Positions 43,780 through 52,926 of a stretch of DNA of 64,000 nt are shown piece after piece; position 1 is the first letter of the stretch, and the number at the start of each line of letters is the position of its first letter. The notes under the pieces were generated by a model. That model made no database searches, was not told where the DNA came from, and saw only the letters and a list, made by a program, of their open reading frames with translations. The stretch spans positions 2,666,001 through 2,730,000 of the forward strand of contig CAXXVF010000002.1 of the NCBI GenBank assembly GCA_963663605.2, read 5' to 3'. Made by a program: the position numbers and the translations under genes. Origin of the DNA: Sporobacter sp963663605 (lineage in GTDB: Bacteria > Bacillota > Clostridia > Oscillospirales > Oscillospiraceae).

Positions 43780-43832
43780 CGGTATACTTAATACAACGGA
43801 TAAAGTTTTACACGGTCGCACGGGAGGTTATT

Positions 43833-43958
43833 ATGGAATACAAAATCAGATACAAAGCCGGTCACGTTGAGGTTTTAAATGAATACGGCATGTTTTTATT
43901 CTCGGCCGATAACGAGCGTGAAGCACGGGAAGAGATAAACGCCATTGAGGCCGCGTAA
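43833..43958 (+). CDS. 41-residue conserved-looking small protein
   Basis: ATG at 43833 with GGGAGG seven nt upstream opens a 41-codon frame starting MEYKIRYKAGHVEVLNEYG and ending in a Glu/Ala-rich helix. Charged, soluble, no cysteine. The strong ribosome site and a second small gene 18 bp downstream argue it is real. Function not known. Confidence 0.65.
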   Translation: MEYKIRYKAGHVEVLNEYGMFLFSADNEREAREEINAIEAA

Positions 43959-43976
43959 GCGTTCAAGAAAGGGGAT

Positions 43977-44168
43977 ATGACGATGCGAACAGGAAGCTGC
44001 CGAGAAATGGAATCTATGAGGCCGAAAACACAGGCACAAAACGGAATCATTTATCTTTATGCACCGAAAAAGTCCGCCAAACAAATTAAAAAAGGCGGGG
44101 ATATTTTCTGGAATATCTTTTTTGCGGTGATGTGCCTGGCGGTTTTGGGTATACTGTTCTTCCATTGA
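43977..44168 (+). CDS. 63-residue single-pass membrane protein
   Basis: AAAGGGG lies before the start (ATG at 43977 or 43983). A basic N-terminal half (KKSAKQIKKGG) is followed by one hydrophobic helix (WNIFFAVMCLAVLGILFF) at the very C-terminus. It resembles tail-anchored small proteins. Function not known; probably in one transcript with the 41-residue gene. Confidence 0.6.
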   Translation: MTMRTGSCREMESMRPKTQAQNGIIYLYAPKKSAKQIKKGGDIFWNIFFAVMCLAVLGILFFH

Positions 44169-44240
44169 TGAGATGTCGGGTTTTCGGGTTGTGCGACGGT
44201 CCGGCATCGGCTATAATCAAAGCAGACGGAGGTGACGGTT

Positions 44241-45230
44241 ATGCCGCGATCACAGGGTCAGAAGCTTAAGCTCTTGTATCTTATGAAGATCCTGCAGGAG
44301 AAGACGGACGACAGCCACGTGCTGACGGCGGCGGAGCTCATCGAGGAACTGGGCCGTTATGACATTACAGCCGAGCGCAAAAGCATTTACGACGATCTGG
44401 AGGCGCTCCGGCTGTTCGGGCTTGATATCGAGACCGTCCGGTCCAGGTCCACCGGCTACTATCTGGCCGGGCGGACGTTTGAGCTGCCGGAACTCAAGCT
44501 TCTGGTCGACAGCGTTCAGTCGTCCAAATTCATCACGCATAAGAAGTCCATGACGCTCATCAAAAAGATCGAAAGTCTGTGCAGCGCGTATGAAGCGCAG
44601 GCGTTATCAAGGCAGGTCTTCGTGGCCGGCCGTAGCAAGACAATGAATGAGAGCATTTATTACAATGTCGATAAAATACATACGGGGATCGGCGAAAACC
44701 GGAAAATCAGCTTTTTGTATTTTGAATACGCCGTAACCAAGGAGAAAGTACTCCGGCGTGACGGGGAGCGGTATATCGTCAGTCCGTTTTCGCTGACATG
44801 GGACAACGAAAATTATTACCTCGTCGCGTACGATGCCGAAGCGGAGAAGATCAAGCATTACCGGGTCGATAAAATGACGGATATACAGGTCGCCGGGGAG
44901 CGGCGGGACGGGTTGGAGCATTTCAGAAACCTCGATGTCGCGGCCTATTCCAAAAAATTGTTTTCCATGTTCAGCGGCGAGGAGGAGACGGTCCGGATCG
45001 AGTTTAAAAACCGGCTCATCGGCGTTGTTATCGACCGGTTTGGGAAAGACATAGCAGTCGTCCAGTCCGACGACGAGCACTTTGTCGTGAGCGTCAGCGT
45101 CGCGGTCAGCCCGCAGTTTCTGGCCTGGATAGCCGGGTTTGGAAACGAGGCTAAAGTCCTGTCGCCGGACGGCGTCGTAAAGAAAATCATGCAATTGGCG
45201 CGGGAGATTGCGGATATGTACGGCCAATGA
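44241..45230 (+). CDS. WYL-domain transcriptional regulator
   Basis: 329 residues. N-terminal winged helix (about 1-75, ITAERKSIYDDLEALR) and a WYL domain (about 150-240, with VSPFSLTWDNENYYLVAYD) plus C-terminal WCX-like part. ATG at 44241 follows GGAGGTGA; the GTG at 44232 lies within that site. Stand-alone, followed by a long leader for the ABC transporter. Target unknown. Confidence 0.9.
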   Translation: MPRSQGQKLKLLYLMKILQEKTDDSHVLTAAELIEELGRYDITAERKSIYDDLEALRLFGLDIETVRSRSTGYYLAGRTFELPELKLLVDSVQSSKFITHKKSMTLIKKIESLCSAYEAQALSRQVFVAGRSKTMNESIYYNVDKIHTGIGENRKISFLYFEYAVTKEKVLRRDGERYIVSPFSLTWDNENYYLVAYDAEAEKIKHYRVDKMTDIQVAGERRDGLEHFRNLDVAAYSKKLFSMFSGEEETVRIEFKNRLIGVVIDRFGKDIAVVQSDDEHFVVSVSVAVSPQFLAWIAGFGNEAKVLSPDGVVKKIMQLAREIADMYGQ

Positions 45231-45461
45231 CGGGAAAAGAACGCCTATAAAAGAATGCCATAACAAAAAACCTCCGGTTAGGGTTTGCATGATATGATAG
45301 CTGAAAACTTACGGAAGAATACGCAGCATAATATTGACAAAACCGCCGCATAATGTATAATAGTTATGAACTGAGTTAAATAGTTACATATGATTTGCGC
45401 ATATAGTTTAGTTCTGTTTGATGCGGAACGATTAGTAATTATCTGAAATAACAAAAATTTA

Positions 45462-45612
45462 AGAGCTCCGAGCCTTCACACCTGTCAGATGGTGTTTTGG
45501 CCGGGACAGCGTTGAAAAACGCATGTCCAAACGGTTTTGCTGGAAACGGTAGAGCCCTCCGTTTTGAAAAGGAGCAACGCGAAAAGTGCTGATTGAGAGT
45601 CAATATGCGCTT
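45462..45612 (+). ncRNA. Structured leader, candidate molybdenum-cofactor riboswitch
   Basis: The stretch between the WYL gene and the ABC importer has no gene (45231-45679). From 45462 it shows successive stems: ACACC/TGGTGT, GGACAGCGTT-GAAA-AACGC.TGTCC, GGTTTTGCTG-GAAA-CGGTAGAGCC, CTCC/GGAG and ATTGA/TCAAT, with a closing GCTCC/GGAGC pair, then an intrinsic terminator. Two GAAA tetraloops and a terminator are what one expects of an attenuating riboswitch. Its overall look, and a cluster full of Mo enzymes, suggest the Moco class, but I judge this by eye only. A cobalt or other metal class is possible. Confidence 0.5.
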
Positions 45613-45621
45613 ATGAGCTTT

Positions 45622-45650
45622 GCTTCCGATATTCGGAAGCTTTTTCTTTT
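45622..45650 (+). terminator. Leader terminator before the ABC importer
   Basis: GCTTCCGA and TCGGAAGC form an 8-bp stem with a 3-nt loop, followed by TTTTTCTTTT, only 30 bp before the first gene of the transporter. So expression depends on readthrough. Confidence 0.85.
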
Positions 45651-45679
45651 GTATAAACCGAAAAGGGAGATAAAGATTT

Positions 45680-46696
45680 ATGAAAGAACGGCCAAGCAGG
45701 AACAGGCTTATTATCAGTCTTCTGGGAGCCTTATTAGTCGCCGTCGTTTTCCTCTCCTTTTTTCTCGGCCGGTATCCGATAACGCCGTCTGAGCTCGTCA
45801 GTATCCTCGCATCCAAGCTGTTTCCTGTTGAGCGGTTCTGGACGGATACGATGGAAACCGTGCTCTTTAACGTCCGGCTTCCGCGCGTACTGCTGGCTTG
45901 CCTTGTAGGTTGCTGCCTCTCGGCGGCCGGAGCGTCCTATCAGGGGATTTTTCAAAACCCGATGGCGGCGCCGGATATTTTGGGCGCGTCGGCGGGCGCG
46001 GCCTTCGGCGCGGCGCTGGCGATCAACAATTATGCTCCGGCAAGCCTGATTGCCGTCAGCGCGTTTGTATTTAGCATGATAACGGTCGGGCTTGTGATGC
46101 TGATCAGCAAAAGAGCAAAGGGTTCTAAAGTCCTGGGGCTGATCCTCTCCGGCATCATGGTCAGCTCGCTGTTTTCGGCCGCTACTTCCTATATTAAGCT
46201 GGTCGCAGACCCTATGGATAAACTCCCTAAAATTACATACTGGCTTATCGGAAGCCTCGCGGGCGCAACAAAGAGTGATGTATTGTTTGTAGCGCTGCCG
46301 ATGGCGGTGGGACTTATACCGCTTTTTCTTTTCAGGTGGCGGATAAACGTCCTCACGCTAGGGGATGAAGAGGCCAAAGCCATCGGGATTAACGCTAAAA
46401 GAATACGGCTGATCGTTATCGTCTGCGCTACCCTGGTTACGGCTGCCAGCGTATCCGTCAGCGGAATGATCGGTTGGGTTGGGCTTGTAATCCCGCATTT
46501 GGCGCGCAAGCTCGTCGGCAACAACTATCGCTACTTAATGCCTGCGACAATGATTGGAGGCGCGCTGTTTTTGCTTCTTGTTGATAATATCTCGCGCAAC
46601 CTGCTCACGATTGAGATACCGATCGGCATTTTGACGGCATTCGTCGGCGCGCCGTTTTTTATCTATCTTATTACAAGAAAGGCTGCGGACACATGA
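45680..46696 (+). CDS. FecCD/BtuC-type ABC importer permease
   Basis: 338 residues, about ten membrane helices, with the family motif SVSGMIGWVGLVIPHLAR near 255. Such importers take up iron chelates, cobalamin, or molybdate/tungstate. GGGAG precedes the ATG. The stop overlaps the ATPase start by 4 bp (ATGA). The leader riboswitch candidate and the Mo-rich context favour molybdate, but iron is the common annotation. Confidence 0.9.
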   Translation: MKERPSRNRLIISLLGALLVAVVFLSFFLGRYPITPSELVSILASKLFPVERFWTDTMETVLFNVRLPRVLLACLVGCCLSAAGASYQGIFQNPMAAPDILGASAGAAFGAALAINNYAPASLIAVSAFVFSMITVGLVMLISKRAKGSKVLGLILSGIMVSSLFSAATSYIKLVADPMDKLPKITYWLIGSLAGATKSDVLFVALPMAVGLIPLFLFRWRINVLTLGDEEAKAIGINAKRIRLIVIVCATLVTAASVSVSGMIGWVGLVIPHLARKLVGNNYRYLMPATMIGGALFLLLVDNISRNLLTIEIPIGILTAFVGAPFFIYLITRKAADT

Positions 46697-47475
46697 GTAT
46701 TGCGGTTAAAGACCTCAGCTTCAGCTATGGGAATCACACGGTTTTAAAAAATGTGAGTTTCAGCGCAGAATCCGGACAGCTGCTGTCGGTGCTGGGACCG
46801 AACGGGGTCGGGAAAAGCACGCTGTTCCAGTGCATGCTCAGGCTCTTGCCAAATTACGACGGTCAAATCACGGTTGACGGAACGGATACTAAAACGCTTG
46901 AAATCAGCGAATTGGCAAGAAGGATTGCGTATATACCGCAGTCGCATGCACCGGTATTTGATTTCTCGGTGTTCGATATCGTTTTAATGGGTACGAGCGC
47001 ACAGGTGTCCGCTGTATGTATACCGGGGAAAGCGCAGGTCGAGCTTGCAGAACAGTCTATGGAGCGGGTAGGCATTTCACATCTGAAGCAGCGTGGTTAT
47101 CTGCAGATCAGCGGCGGAGAGCGCCAGCTTGTCCTGATCGCGCGGGCGCTTGCACAAAACGCGAAAACACTCATTATGGACGAGCCGACCTCAAATCTTG
47201 ATTACGGAAACCAGATACGCGTTATGTCGCAGATCAGGAAGCTGGCCGAGGCAGGGTATACCGTCGTTTTGTCCTCACACAATCCGGACCAGGCCTTTTT
47301 ATTTGCCGATCAGGTTCTCGCGCTCTCAAACGGATGCGTCGTACGGCACGGCAGGCCGAACGACGTTATATCGGATGAGCTGATGAAGCTTCTTTATAAT
47401 ATTGATGTTGAAGTCCATAGCCTCTTCATGGACAAGATACGCGTATGCCTGCCGAAAAGCATGATCTATTCGTGA
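46693..47475 (+). CDS. ABC importer ATPase (FecE/BtuD type)
   Basis: 260 residues. Walker A GPNGVGKST, signature ISGGERQLV, Walker B LIMDEPTSNLD and the switch His in LSSHNPDQ. The start overlaps the permease stop. Powers the importer from the cytoplasmic face. Confidence 0.92.
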   Translation: MSIAVKDLSFSYGNHTVLKNVSFSAESGQLLSVLGPNGVGKSTLFQCMLRLLPNYDGQITVDGTDTKTLEISELARRIAYIPQSHAPVFDFSVFDIVLMGTSAQVSAVCIPGKAQVELAEQSMERVGISHLKQRGYLQISGGERQLVLIARALAQNAKTLIMDEPTSNLDYGNQIRVMSQIRKLAEAGYTVVLSSHNPDQAFLFADQVLALSNGCVVRHGRPNDVISDELMKLLYNIDVEVHSLFMDKIRVCLPKSMIYS

Positions 47476-47524
47476 CCTGCGGGATAAACCCGTAGTGATA
47501 TATAAACGAAAGAAAGGGAATTGT

Positions 47525-48694
47525 ATGAAAAAAATATTATCACTGATTTTAGCCTTGGCACTCGTTTTTTCGCTGATTTCTTGCAGCGGGACTACCGAAT
47601 CGTCGGAACCGGAAGCCGAGTCGCCCGAAACATCTGCTGAAGTATCCGCATCGCCGTCAGAACAGCCGTCGGAACAGCCGTCGCCGTCGGAAGCGGAAAC
47701 GGAATCGGAGACGCCGGCCGATGAGACGGTTCTGTTCACCGATTCGGTTGGCCGCGAAGTGGAAGTCCCCGCGCAGATAACGCGGATCGCCGCGTCCGGC
47801 GCGCTGGCGCAGATCGTTATTTTCGCGCTTGCACCGGACGCGCTGGTGGGCATCGCCAGCGCATGGTCTGATGACGCCGCGCAGTATCTGGATTCCAAGT
47901 ACTGCGAGCTTCCCGTGCTGGGACAGTTCTATGGCAAAGGCGACCTCAATTTGGAAGAAGTCGCGGCACAGGCGCCGGAGGTCATCATCGACATCGGGGA
48001 GGCTAAATCCACTATCGTGGAGGATATGAACGCAATCATGGAGCAGGTCGGCATACCGACCGTACATATCGACGCGGCCACGGGCACAACGGGCGAGGCT
48101 TACAGGATGCTCGGGCAGCTGCTTGGCATGCCGGAAGAAGCGGAGGTTCTCGCGCAGTATTGCGAATCTGTTGTCAGCCGTACGCAGGAAACTGTCGACC
48201 AGCTTGGCGAGGACGGGAAAACGAGTCTCGTTTTCTGTCTCGGCAACGATGGGCTGAACATATTGGCCAAAACGTCCTACCATGCGGAGGTGATCGACCT
48301 GCTTTCAGACAATGCTGCCGTTGTGGATGAGCCTTCTTCAAAAGGCACCGGGAATCCAATCGATATGGAACAGCTTCTCATCTGGAATCCGGACGTCATA
48401 CTGTTTGCGCCGGATAGTGTATACGATACGGTCGGAACAGACGACACATGGCAGCAGTTAGATGCCGTCAGTAGCGGGAATTACTATGAAGTACCGTTCG
48501 GGCCGTATAACTGGATGGGTTTTCCGCCGTCTGTCAACAGATATATGGGCATGATTTGGATGGCGCAGCTTTTATATCCCGATATCGTAGAGTACGACAT
48601 GTACGCAGAGACGGCGGAGTATTATGAACTGTTTTATCATTGTTCGCTCACCGAGGCGCAGTACAATGAACTTGTCGCCAATTCGCTCGGCTGA
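47525..48694 (+). CDS. ABC importer substrate-binding lipoprotein
   Basis: 389 residues. Signal peptide with lipobox FSLISC (Cys at about 18), a Ser/Glu/Pro-rich linker, then two Rossmann-like lobes of the class III (Peripla_BP_2) binding fold. The start at 47525 has AAAGGGAA upstream and begins MKKILSLILALAL. It would capture the metal complex or oxyanion for the permease. Ligand undetermined. Confidence 0.88.
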   Translation: MKKILSLILALALVFSLISCSGTTESSEPEAESPETSAEVSASPSEQPSEQPSPSEAETESETPADETVLFTDSVGREVEVPAQITRIAASGALAQIVIFALAPDALVGIASAWSDDAAQYLDSKYCELPVLGQFYGKGDLNLEEVAAQAPEVIIDIGEAKSTIVEDMNAIMEQVGIPTVHIDAATGTTGEAYRMLGQLLGMPEEAEVLAQYCESVVSRTQETVDQLGEDGKTSLVFCLGNDGLNILAKTSYHAEVIDLLSDNAAVVDEPSSKGTGNPIDMEQLLIWNPDVILFAPDSVYDTVGTDDTWQQLDAVSSGNYYEVPFGPYNWMGFPPSVNRYMGMIWMAQLLYPDIVEYDMYAETAEYYELFYHCSLTEAQYNELVANSLG

Positions 48695-48722
48695 CTTCCA
48701 TACAGAGTATCTGCGGATTTAC

Positions 48723-48760
48723 AAAAAAAGAACTCCCCCATATATGGGGGGGTTCTTTTT
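48723..48760. terminator. Bidirectional terminator
   Basis: AAAAAGAACTCCCCCA and TGGGGGGGTTCTTTTT pair almost fully, with T runs on both strands, between the importer and the convergent DUF2812 operon. Confidence 0.9.
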
Positions 48761-48801
48761 AAGCCGTTGGCAAAGACTCATGGGCTTTGTCAAGAATCGT
48801 A

Positions 48802-49973
48802 TTAATGCAAAAACGCGTCTGCGATGAGCTCCAGTTTATCCGGCAGATACACGTCGCCAACGTACCGGACGACGATCACAGTTTTATCCTGATATGCAAT
48901 GATGTACTGCTTATCATCAAACTGTGTATAAACCGCTTCGTCAAAGAGCGTTGTGTCCAGCGTTTCGTAGTCTTGCATCTCGCGCTCGGACGTCGTCATG
49001 TTGAAGCGCTTAAAATTTGCCTGAATCATTTCTTTATATACCGGCTTAGCCAGACCGGGAAACGCCGTCTTATAGAAGTTCGTATGCAGCACCGTTCGGA
49101 TGTGGTCCATCTCGTCCGTTTGTATATTCACGCCGACGGTATATTGCTCGGGGACGAGAGGCGAGTGTCGGCTGTCGAAATGAGCGCCGCTATAATACAC
49201 TGATTGTCTGGAATCTATTTCCGCAAGGCTTAGGGCCGGCATATCGCCCGGCGCATCTGACAAAGGCTGATAACTGTAGTTGTTTGGCCGGGACAAATTG
49301 GCCAGATTGCTTAAGATCATGAACACGAGAGCACTAGCGCTGACAAGCTCAAGGATTCGTATCGCTTTGGACCGCTTTTTCTTGGAATGATCCAGCGGAT
49401 ACCCTGCTTTAAGCCGGCGGTGCAGTTTTGTGAACCGGACGGCGGTAACGACTAAGTATATGCCTCCGAGCATAAAAAGGGGAACAAGAATTAAAAAAAA
49501 CACGTTTGTCCGTAATAACAGGTTATTAACCCAGTCCCCCGTCGTAAAGTACCGTACCAACATGAACAGAAAACCGACCAGAAAAACGAAATAGATAATT
49601 GGTAGAATAATAAGCTGCCGGGACATTTTTTTCAGCGTCTTGCTTTGAACAAGCGGGTCGGTATGGATTTCCGGCGCGTCGGCGTCCTCTGTCATAAAGA
49701 TATGATACAGCTTTTTGTATGACGAAATGAAGCGCCAGCCACTGTCCTCGTGCAGGTATTTCAGCTCCAGGCCGGGATAGCCCGGGTCCTTCCCGGCGGG
49801 CTCCAGGCGGTATCGGAAGGTCTTTGGTTTTGATTTGTGAATTGGGCAAAAAAGTAGCCGAGATCATAGAGAAAAAAGCCTTTATTTGCCATGTCCGACA
49901 GCCAAGTCTCCATGCCGACGATGTCGTAATCGCTTACCGGTATGAATTTTCGGTACGTTTTTTCATACGCCAT
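48802..49973 (-). pseudogene. DUF2812 membrane protein, frameshifted
   Basis: Third and last member of the PadR operon. The N-terminal 50 or so codons (49973 down to about 49838, METWLSDMANKGFFLYDLG) and the rest lie in different frames. Near 49833-49838 a base is missing relative to the intact paralogs: the sequence TTCACAAATCAAAACC needs one extra A to read through into SKPKTFRYRLEPAG. After that the frame is open to the stop at 48802 with three membrane helices. Either a genuine recent inactivation or a base-calling error in an A run. Confidence 0.8.
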
Positions 49974-50011
49974 TACATGTCCTCCCGTTCAGCGTCGGTG
50001 ACGCAGGTTTT

Positions 50012-51160
50012 TCATAAAAACGTATCGGCGATGAGGTCCAACTTATCCGGCAGATATTCATCACCATAATACCGAACGACGATCACCGTTTTATTGCGGT
50101 ATGCGATAATCGTTTGTGCAAGATCGGAACTGCAGTAGACCGCCTCGTCAAAAAGCGGTGTTGCCAGTGGCTCATAATCCGCGTTGTGCTCAAGAAATTC
50201 AATAAAAAACCGGTTCTGCTCGTTATATACGTGTTTGGTCAAACATGGGAAGGCCGCCTTATAATAATTCGTTTGCAGCACGATTTGATACGGGTCATTC
50301 GCTTCTTTTCTTTGAAAAATGGTATATTGGACGGGTACAAGAGGCGTATACCCTCTGTTAAATGAGCCGTAGGAACCGTGTACATATCCGGGGTCGATTT
50401 CTGCCAGAGAGAGGACCGGTACATCGCGGCGTATCTCCGACAGCGGCTTGTGGTTGCCCACACCCGTTGCGGCATAAACGATCAGTGAAACCACCAGCGC
50501 AAAAACACAGGCAAAAGTTGCACAGAGCTCTATAATTCTCAAAACGATTCCGCGTTTATATTTTCTGCGATGCTCAAACGGCAGGCCTTTGTGCAGGCGG
50601 CGGCGGAGTTTTATAAGCCTTGCGGCCGAAATGAAGGCGCCTATGCTCACGAGGATATAGATCGGAAATACAACGTACAGGTTGTAATTAAAATCTAAAA
50701 GCACGGGCCTGACCCAATCGCCGCCGGGCCAAAACACAGAAACAGAAAAAATAACAAACAAAGGCACAAATGCAACTGCAACAGTCAGTGAGATAACCAG
50801 CTGGCGTACGATTTTTTTCAGCGTGCCGCTTTGAATGACCGGGTCGGTGTGGATTTCCGGCGCGGTTGCGTCCTCGGCCATAAAAACATGGAACATTTTG
50901 CTACGCGTCGTGATATACCGCCAACCATTTTCCTTATATATCTCATATAGCTCCGGATTGGGGCGCTGCTCGTTTTTGCCGGCTGGCTCTAGACGATACC
51001 GGACGGTCTTTGGTTCGGTTTTCCTGAAATGGCCGAGATATGCGCCCAAGTCCGTAAGGAAAAAGCCCTTTTCCGCCATGTCCGACAGCCAGGTCTCCAT
51101 ACCGGCAATGTCGTAATTTGTGACAGGGATAATCCTGTGGTAGTTTTTGTTGACGGCCAT
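50012..51160 (-). CDS. DUF2812 membrane protein, copy 2
   Basis: 382 residues. The N-terminal DUF2812 domain (about 1-105; METWLSDMAEKGFF, RYRLEPAG, NGWRYI) lies in the cytoplasm. Three membrane helices follow (about 125-150, 165-190, 210-235). A C-terminal extracytoplasmic domain of about 140 residues ends in ADTFL. Such genes typically accompany PadR regulators in Firmicutes. Function unknown; likely an envelope stress sensor or anti-regulator. It lies 38 bp after copy 1. Confidence 0.8.
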   Translation of the reverse strand: MAVNKNYHRIIPVTNYDIAGMETWLSDMAEKGFFLTDLGAYLGHFRKTEPKTVRYRLEPAGKNEQRPNPELYEIYKENGWRYITTRSKMFHVFMAEDATAPEIHTDPVIQSGTLKKIVRQLVISLTVAVAFVPLFVIFSVSVFWPGGDWVRPVLLDFNYNLYVVFPIYILVSIGAFISAARLIKLRRRLHKGLPFEHRRKYKRGIVLRIIELCATFACVFALVVSLIVYAATGVGNHKPLSEIRRDVPVLSLAEIDPGYVHGSYGSFNRGYTPLVPVQYTIFQRKEANDPYQIVLQTNYYKAAFPCLTKHVYNEQNRFFIEFLEHNADYEPLATPLFDEAVYCSSDLAQTIIAYRNKTVIVVRYYGDEYLPDKLDLIADTFL

Positions 51161-51198
51161 TATAATCCCTCCTGTTCGGCGTCGGCAACGCAGGCTTT

Positions 51199-52350
51199 CT
51201 ATAAAAACGTATCGGCGATGAGCGCCAGTTTATCCCGGAGGTCCACGTCACCCTCGTACCGGACGACAATGATTGTTTTATCGCGGTAAGCAATGAGAAA
51301 CTGCTTATCATCAAACTGTGTATAAACCGCTTCGTCAAACAACGTTGTGTCGAGCGTTTCGTAGTCTTGCATCTCTCGCTCGGACGTCGCCACATTGAAG
51401 CGCTTAAAATTTGTCTGAATCATTTCTTTGTATACCGGCTCAGCCAGACCGGGAAACACCGTCTTATAGAAGTTCGTTTGAAGCACGGATTGCATGTCAG
51501 TATCATTCGTGTTTAAGCCTTGAATGACGACATGCTGTTCCGGCACCAGAGGCGAATACTCACTGTAGAAATCTCCGTCGGTGTTGTCCGTATAATCGGG
51601 GTCTATCGCCTTAAGGCTTAGTACCGGCATATCGTTTGGCGCCTCGGACAAAGAGCGACTGTTTGAAATTCCGGTTGTGGTGCCTATAAGCGGCAAGGAT
51701 ACAAGCAGCAATAAGACGAGTACCAGCAGAACCTTAAAACCGTTGGATATGACCGTGCGCTTATAGTTACGGCGATGCTCAAGCGGCCGGCCGGCGCGCA
51801 GGCTGCGCCAGAGCTTTGCAATAGGTCCGTTGAAAACGATGAAGATGCCCCATATAAAGAGCGGCAAGATTAAATATAGGCTGGGATTAAAATTAAGTAC
51901 AAAGTAGCTGACCCATCGGCCTCTGAATAGATGCCCCCAACTAATAAGAAGGACTAGGTCAAACACTAATGAAAAAAGCACTGTATTGCGCCGCTGGTGA
52001 TCCAGCGTTTTTAGCGATTCGCTTTGAACAAGGGGGTCAGTATGAATTTCTGGAACTGCGGTATCCTCCGTCATAAACACGTGGAATAATTTACGGAACG
52101 TTGCGATATACTGCCAGCCGTTTTGTTTATATAAGTCTTGCATCAACAGGCTGGGGTACTCCGTGTCTTCACCCGCGGGCTCCAGCCGGTAACGGACTTT
52201 TTTGGGTTCCGACTTCGTAAATTTCCCGAAGATATGCCCTAAATCATAAAGTAAAAATCCTTTTTCCGCAGTTCTTTCCAGCCAGGTCTCCATGCCGGCG
52301 ATATCGTACTGGCTGACCAGGATGGGTTTCCAATATAGCTTGACGGACAT
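51199..52350 (-). CDS. DUF2812 membrane protein, copy 1
   Basis: 383 residues, same layout as copy 2: DUF2812 domain, three hydrophobic helices, C-terminal domain. Its last 80 residues are almost identical to those of the frameshifted copy (GLAEPVYKEMIQ.NFKRFN), while the membrane regions differ, a sign of partial gene conversion. The start codon overlaps the PadR stop by one base (TAATG), so they are translationally coupled. Confidence 0.82.
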   Translation of the reverse strand: MSVKLYWKPILVSQYDIAGMETWLERTAEKGFLLYDLGHIFGKFTKSEPKKVRYRLEPAGEDTEYPSLLMQDLYKQNGWQYIATFRKLFHVFMTEDTAVPEIHTDPLVQSESLKTLDHQRRNTVLFSLVFDLVLLISWGHLFRGRWVSYFVLNFNPSLYLILPLFIWGIFIVFNGPIAKLWRSLRAGRPLEHRRNYKRTVISNGFKVLLVLVLLLLVSLPLIGTTTGISNSRSLSEAPNDMPVLSLKAIDPDYTDNTDGDFYSEYSPLVPEQHVVIQGLNTNDTDMQSVLQTNFYKTVFPGLAEPVYKEMIQTNFKRFNVATSEREMQDYETLDTTLFDEAVYTQFDDKQFLIAYRDKTIIVVRYEGDVDLRDKLALIADTFL

Positions 52351-52667
52351 TACAATCCCTCCCGTTCGGCGTCGGCAACGCAGAGTTTGAGCCGTTTGAG
52401 CTCATCGTTAAAGGCGGTCCGGCCGGACGGTGTAATCGCGTACGTGCGTTTGCGGCCGGAGACGTCCACCTCTTTGATTAGCTTTTCTACCAGGAATTTG
52501 GACAGGATTGTATACAGCGTGCCGGGACCGATGGAAATGCGCCCGTCCGTCTTTACGCGAATATAATCGGCGATCTCCGTGCCGCACAGCTCTCGTGTCC
52601 GCAGCGCCATGAGGACGTAGAACATCGTCTCGGTCAAAAGCTCAAGTGTTTTCTTGGACATGAGCAT
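52350..52667 (-). CDS. PadR-family transcriptional repressor
   Basis: 105 residues, the short PadR form. Winged helix with GTLYTILSKFL.EKLIKEVD....RKRTYAIT, the family's best-conserved part. First gene of the DUF2812 operon, with two palindromic sites in its own promoter, so it should repress itself and the operon. PadR proteins often respond to phenolic acids or envelope-active drugs; which applies is unknown here. Confidence 0.92.
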   Translation of the reverse strand: MLMSKKTLELLTETMFYVLMALRTRELCGTEIADYIRVKTDGRISIGPGTLYTILSKFLVEKLIKEVDVSGRKRTYAITPSGRTAFNDELKRLKLCVADAEREGL

Positions 52668-52682
52668 CCTCCATAAAAAGGA

Positions 52683-52729
52683 ATATCGAGTATCGATATC
52701 ATTATAATATCGACACTCGATATTGTCAA
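52683..52729 (-). promoter_or_regulatory. PadR-operon promoter with two operators
   Basis: On the minus strand TTGACA (52724-52729) and TATAAT (52701-52706), both consensus, are 17 bp apart. The spacer itself is the palindrome ATATCGAGTGTCGATAT, and a second copy ATATCGATACTCGATAT lies just downstream at 52683-52699, centres 24 bp apart. Binding would block polymerase directly. The rest of the 259-bp gap to 52926 is AT-rich with no gene. Confidence 0.88.
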
Positions 52730-52926
52730 CAGTGTTTTAACCCGGCCTGTTGGCTAAACGCTTTAAAACCGCACATGATTATTGCAATAAACATATCCCG
52801 GATAAATCCAGATAATTTATAAATTTATATAGAAATTATATAAAAAAGACGTCCGAATAATCTAGGCCCGTTTTTATTGGCCTCAAACCGTGGTATACTG
52901 AGAAAAAACAATATAGGAGGAAGCCT

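Noticed and set aside
43592..43832. Possible longer 91-residue protein upstream of the 41-residue gene
   Set aside because: The added N-terminal part runs through the hairpin, has odd composition and no ribosome site, while the ATG at 43833 has a strong one.
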